From Verrucomicrobiota bacterium (GTDB lineage Bacteria; Verrucomicrobiota; Verrucomicrobiia; Verrucomicrobiales; Akkermansiaceae): a stretch of DNA of 17,235 nucleotides. Below the pieces are notes generated by a model. It saw only the letters and a list, made by a program, of their open reading frames with translations, did no database searches and was not told where the DNA came from. Each line of letters opens with the position of its first letter. Positions within the stretch are counted from its first letter, which is position 1. Positions 15,253 to 17,235 of this stretch are shown here, piece by piece. The stretch spans positions 1 to 17,235 of the forward strand of contig JAPLUJ010000686.1 of assembly GCA_026397695.1 (NCBI GenBank), in the 5' to 3' direction. The translations under genes and the position numbers were made by a program.

Positions 15253-16852
15253 CGATGGCGAGGGCTAGCAGGTTGCCCGCGGTGCCACCAGCACAATCGG
15301 TGAGTGCTTGCAGCGTGGCTTGGCAGCGGGTCTCGTCGCGTTCGGCGCGGAGTTGGTGGAGACGTTCGATTTGGGAAATTCTAACAGCCGTATTGTCCAC
15401 GTCGAGGGTCTCGATGGGTGCTTCCCGGGCGAGGCGGTATTGGTTCACGCCGACGATGATTTCCTCGCCCGAGTCGATGCGCGCCTGGCGGCGGGCGGCG
15501 GCCTCTTCGATGCGCATTTTCGGGATGCCGGCGGCGACTGCCTTGGACATGCCGCCGAGATTTTCGGCTTCCATGATATGGGCCCAGGCGCGGTGGATGA
15601 GTTCGTGGGTGAGGGCTTCCAGATAGTAGGAGCCGCCCCACGGATCGATGACGCGGCAGATTGCGGTTTCGTCCTGCAGGAAGATCTGGGTGTTGCGGGC
15701 GATGCGCGCGGAGAAATCCGTGGGCAGGGCGATCGCTTCGTCGAGCGCGTTGGTATGCAACGACTGGGTGTGACCGAGCGTGGCGGCCATGGCCTCGATG
15801 CAAGTGCGCGCGATGTTGTTGAACGGGTCTTGTTCGGTGAGACTCCATCCGGACGTCTGCGAGTGGGTGCGCAGGGCGAGTGACTTCGGGTTTTGCGGGT
15901 TGAAGGTGTTGACGATTTTCGCCCACAGCACGCGCGCGGCGCGCAGTTTCGCCACTTCCATGAAATGGTTTTTCCCCTGCGCCCAGAAAAACGAGAGGCG
16001 TGGCGCGAAGGCATCGATATCGATGCCCGCCGCGATGCCGGTGCGGAGATATTCCCAGCCGTCGGCCAGGGTGTAGGCCATTTCGAGGTCGGCGGTGGCA
16101 CCGGCTTCCTGCATGTGATAACCGGAAATTGAGATTGAGTTGAATTTCGGCATGTTGCGCGAGGTGAACTCGAAGATATCGGCGACGATTTTCATCGAGG
16201 GACCTGGCGGATAGATATAGGTATTGCGCACCATGTATTCCTTGAGGATGTCATTTTGGATGGTGCCCGCGAGTTGGTCGAGCGAGGCGCCTTGCTCCAA
16301 GGCGGTGACGATATAGAAGGCGAGGATGGGCAGCACCGCGCCATTCATCGTCATTGAGACGGAAACCTTGTCGAGCGGGATGCTGTCGAAGAGCAATTTC
16401 ATATCGAGGATCGAATCGATGGCGACTCCCGCCTTGCCGACATCGCCGGTCACGCGCGGGTGGTCCGAGTCATAACCGCGGTGGGTGGGGAGATCGAAGG
16501 CGACTGATAGACCTTTCTGGCCGGCGGCGAGGTTGCGGCGGTAGAAGGCGTTGGATTCCCCGGCGGTCGAGAAACCCGCGTATTGGCGGATCGTCCATGG
16601 TTGGAAGCAATACATCGTGGCATAGGGACCGCGGAGAAACGGCGCGATGCCCGCCTGATACTGCAAGTGCTCCATGCCGGCGATGTCGTCTGCCGTGTAA
16701 AGCGGCTTGACGGGGATGTTCTCCAGCGTGTTCCAGACGATCGCGCCGATGGGTTTTCCGTGGTCCTTTTCGAGTGCGGCGCACCACTCATCATAGCCGG
16801 TGGCGGACGGCGTGGCGGAGTAGGGGATATTTGCGAAATCGGGGCGGCTCAT
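15137..16852 (-). CDS. Methylmalonyl-CoA mutase large subunit, N-terminal (substrate-barrel) part, frameshifted
   Basis: This is the TIM-barrel part of adenosylcobalamin-dependent methylmalonyl-CoA mutase, which interconverts (R)-methylmalonyl-CoA and succinyl-CoA. Typical blocks are [73 protein letters not shown] and [10 protein letters not shown]. Tyr81 matches Tyr89 of the Propionibacterium enzyme, and the Arg in [11 protein letters not shown] matches Arg207, both markers of methylmalonyl rather than isobutyryl specificity. The sequence is family-like through codon 536 (ending at 15245), then about 35 unrelated residues follow to a stop at 15137, while the true continuation lies in another frame. 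The leader (16853-16930) contains a heptamer repeat and no ribosome binding site. Confidence 0.9.
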   Translation of the reverse strand: MSRPDFANIPYSATPSATGYDEWCAALEKDHGKPIGAIVWNTLENIPVKPLYTADDIAGMEHLQYQAGIAPFLRGPYATMYCFQPWTIRQYAGFSTAGESNAFYRRNLAAGQKGLSVAFDLPTHRGYDSDHPRVTGDVGKAGVAIDSILDMKLLFDSIPLDKVSVSMTMNGAVLPILAFYIVTALEQGASLDQLAGTIQNDILKEYMVRNTYIYPPGPSMKIVADIFEFTSRNMPKFNSISISGYHMQEAGATADLEMAYTLADGWEYLRTGIAAGIDIDAFAPRLSFFWAQGKNHFMEVAKLRAARVLWAKIVNTFNPQNPKSLALRTHSQTSGWSLTEQDPFNNIARTCIEAMAATLGHTQSLHTNALDEAIALPTDFSARIARNTQIFLQDETAICRVIDPWGGSYYLEALTHELIHRAWAHIMEAENLGGMSKAVAAGIPKMRIEEAAARRQARIDSGEEIIVGVNQYRLAREAPIETLDVDNTAVRISQIERLHQLRAERDETRCQATLQALTDCAGGTAGNLLALAIDAAQPRRNLRRHGNPFRPLQSRHSHHLRSLWQGIQQPR

Positions 16853-16859
16853 GGGGTAG

Positions 16860-16892
16860 AGACAGAAGATTTTGAGACAGAAGACAGAAGAC
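16860..16892. repeat. Heptamer repeat AGACAGA between the mutase genes
   Basis: AGACAGA occurs at 16860-16866, 16875-16881 and 16882-16888, with a partial copy to 16892. It lies in the 78-bp gap between the two mutase subunit genes, directly upstream of the large-subunit ATG. It has the same 7-bp period as the CTGCAAT repeat near 7904 but a different unit. Confidence 0.8.
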
Positions 16893-16930
16893 TATATATG
16901 GAACCCGGCAATTTAGGAACGGCTCTGGAG

Positions 16931-17235
16931 TTAGAGGCGGCGACCGGTGATCGCCGCGACGAGAAGCTGTTGGTTGAGTTCGTAGTGGTTGCTGCGGACG
17001 TTGACGAAATCATCAACTCCGGCGGCACGCCAGGCGGCCTCGTGATCACCGGGCGTGCCGGCGACAAGCAGGATGACGTCCGGTCTGGCCGCTTTGACGG
17101 CGGCGGCCAACGGGGCGACGGATTCCAGATAGGTGGCATCGTCCGCGGTGATCACGGCGATGGCCGCCGTGCTGGCGGTTAGAGCGTTCACGGCATCCCC
17201 GGTGGTGATGAAATCGCGGGTGGCATCGACAGCGA
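16931..17235 (-). CDS. Methylmalonyl-CoA mutase small subunit, 3' end only
   Basis: About 100 C-terminal residues are visible; the frame stays open to the window edge, so the start lies outside. The segment TASTAAIAVITADDATYLESV, quoted in part, then PDVILLVAGTPGDHEAAWRAAGVDDFV, matches the end of the degenerate cobalamin-domain-like region of the MutA-type small subunit, which is non-catalytic and pairs with the large subunit. A GTG at 17191 is in frame but is internal, since the upstream codons still fit the family. It is 78 bp upstream of the large-subunit gene on the same strand, the usual mutA-mutB order. Confidence 0.8.
   Translation of the reverse strand, partial: AVDATRDFITTGDAVNALTASTAAIAVITADDATYLESVAPLAAAVKAARPDVILLVAGTPGDHEAAWRAAGVDDFVNVRSNHYELNQQLLVAAITGRRL

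Noticed and set aside
1..17235. Apparent frequency of the word GTTAG/CTAAC across the window (about 33 by eye)
   Set aside because: A simple composition estimate at about 60% GC gives about 25, so the excess is small and I could not compute a proper codon-aware expectation.

Overview
The window looks like a 17.2 kb piece of a GC-rich (roughly 60%) bacterial chromosome. Its mix of genes is what I associate with Verrucomicrobiota: a plant-type GDP-mannose 3,5-epimerase, a secreted PQQ-like beta-propeller, a cytidylate-kinase-like protein, GC-rich leaders with few clear Shine-Dalgarno sites, and intergenic heptamer repeats. That placement is inference from gene content. I see no rRNA, tRNA, CRISPR array, insertion sequence or phage gene.

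Layout. 1-3446 (+): the 3' part of gyrA, entering exactly at the catalytic tyrosine codon, then hypD 11 bp downstream. 3476-6117 (-): a likely co-transcribed group of small membrane protein, two-domain CDGSH iron-sulfur protein, asnS (overlapping the CDGSH gene by 13 bp) and a cytidylate-kinase-like protein. 6118-6374: a divergent control region with a candidate promoter and a nested hairpin. 6375-7205 (+): accD. 7225-7701 (-): a conserved-looking hypothetical. 7702-8006: gene-free, with a dyad of about 82 nt and a (CTGCAAT)3 tandem repeat. 8007-9678 (+): M29 aminopeptidase and a GNAT acetyltransferase. 9941-12602 (+): a tight three-gene operon of GDP-mannose 3,5-epimerase, a compact GHMP-type kinase and a two-domain nucleotidyltransferase. 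12634-13926 (-): exported PQQ-like beta-propeller. 14154-14420 (-): small basic protein, possibly AP2-like, with a 9-bp triplicated leader. 14686-17235 (-): methylmalonyl-CoA mutase locus, with the 3' end of the small subunit and a large subunit split by a frameshift.

How the genes fit together. Most are housekeeping (gyrase, AsnRS, acetyl-CoA carboxylase) or central metabolism (methylmalonyl-CoA mutase). hypD implies a [NiFe]-hydrogenase elsewhere in the genome. The best candidate for an undescribed system is the 9941-12602 operon: an epimerase that in characterised relatives makes GDP-L-galactose/GDP-L-gulose from GDP-mannose, next to a sugar-kinase-like and an HxGH nucleotidyltransferase-like protein. 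Together they could make or salvage an unusual activated sugar. The mutase frameshift, the large intergenic dyad and the heptamer repeats are the other features worth checking.
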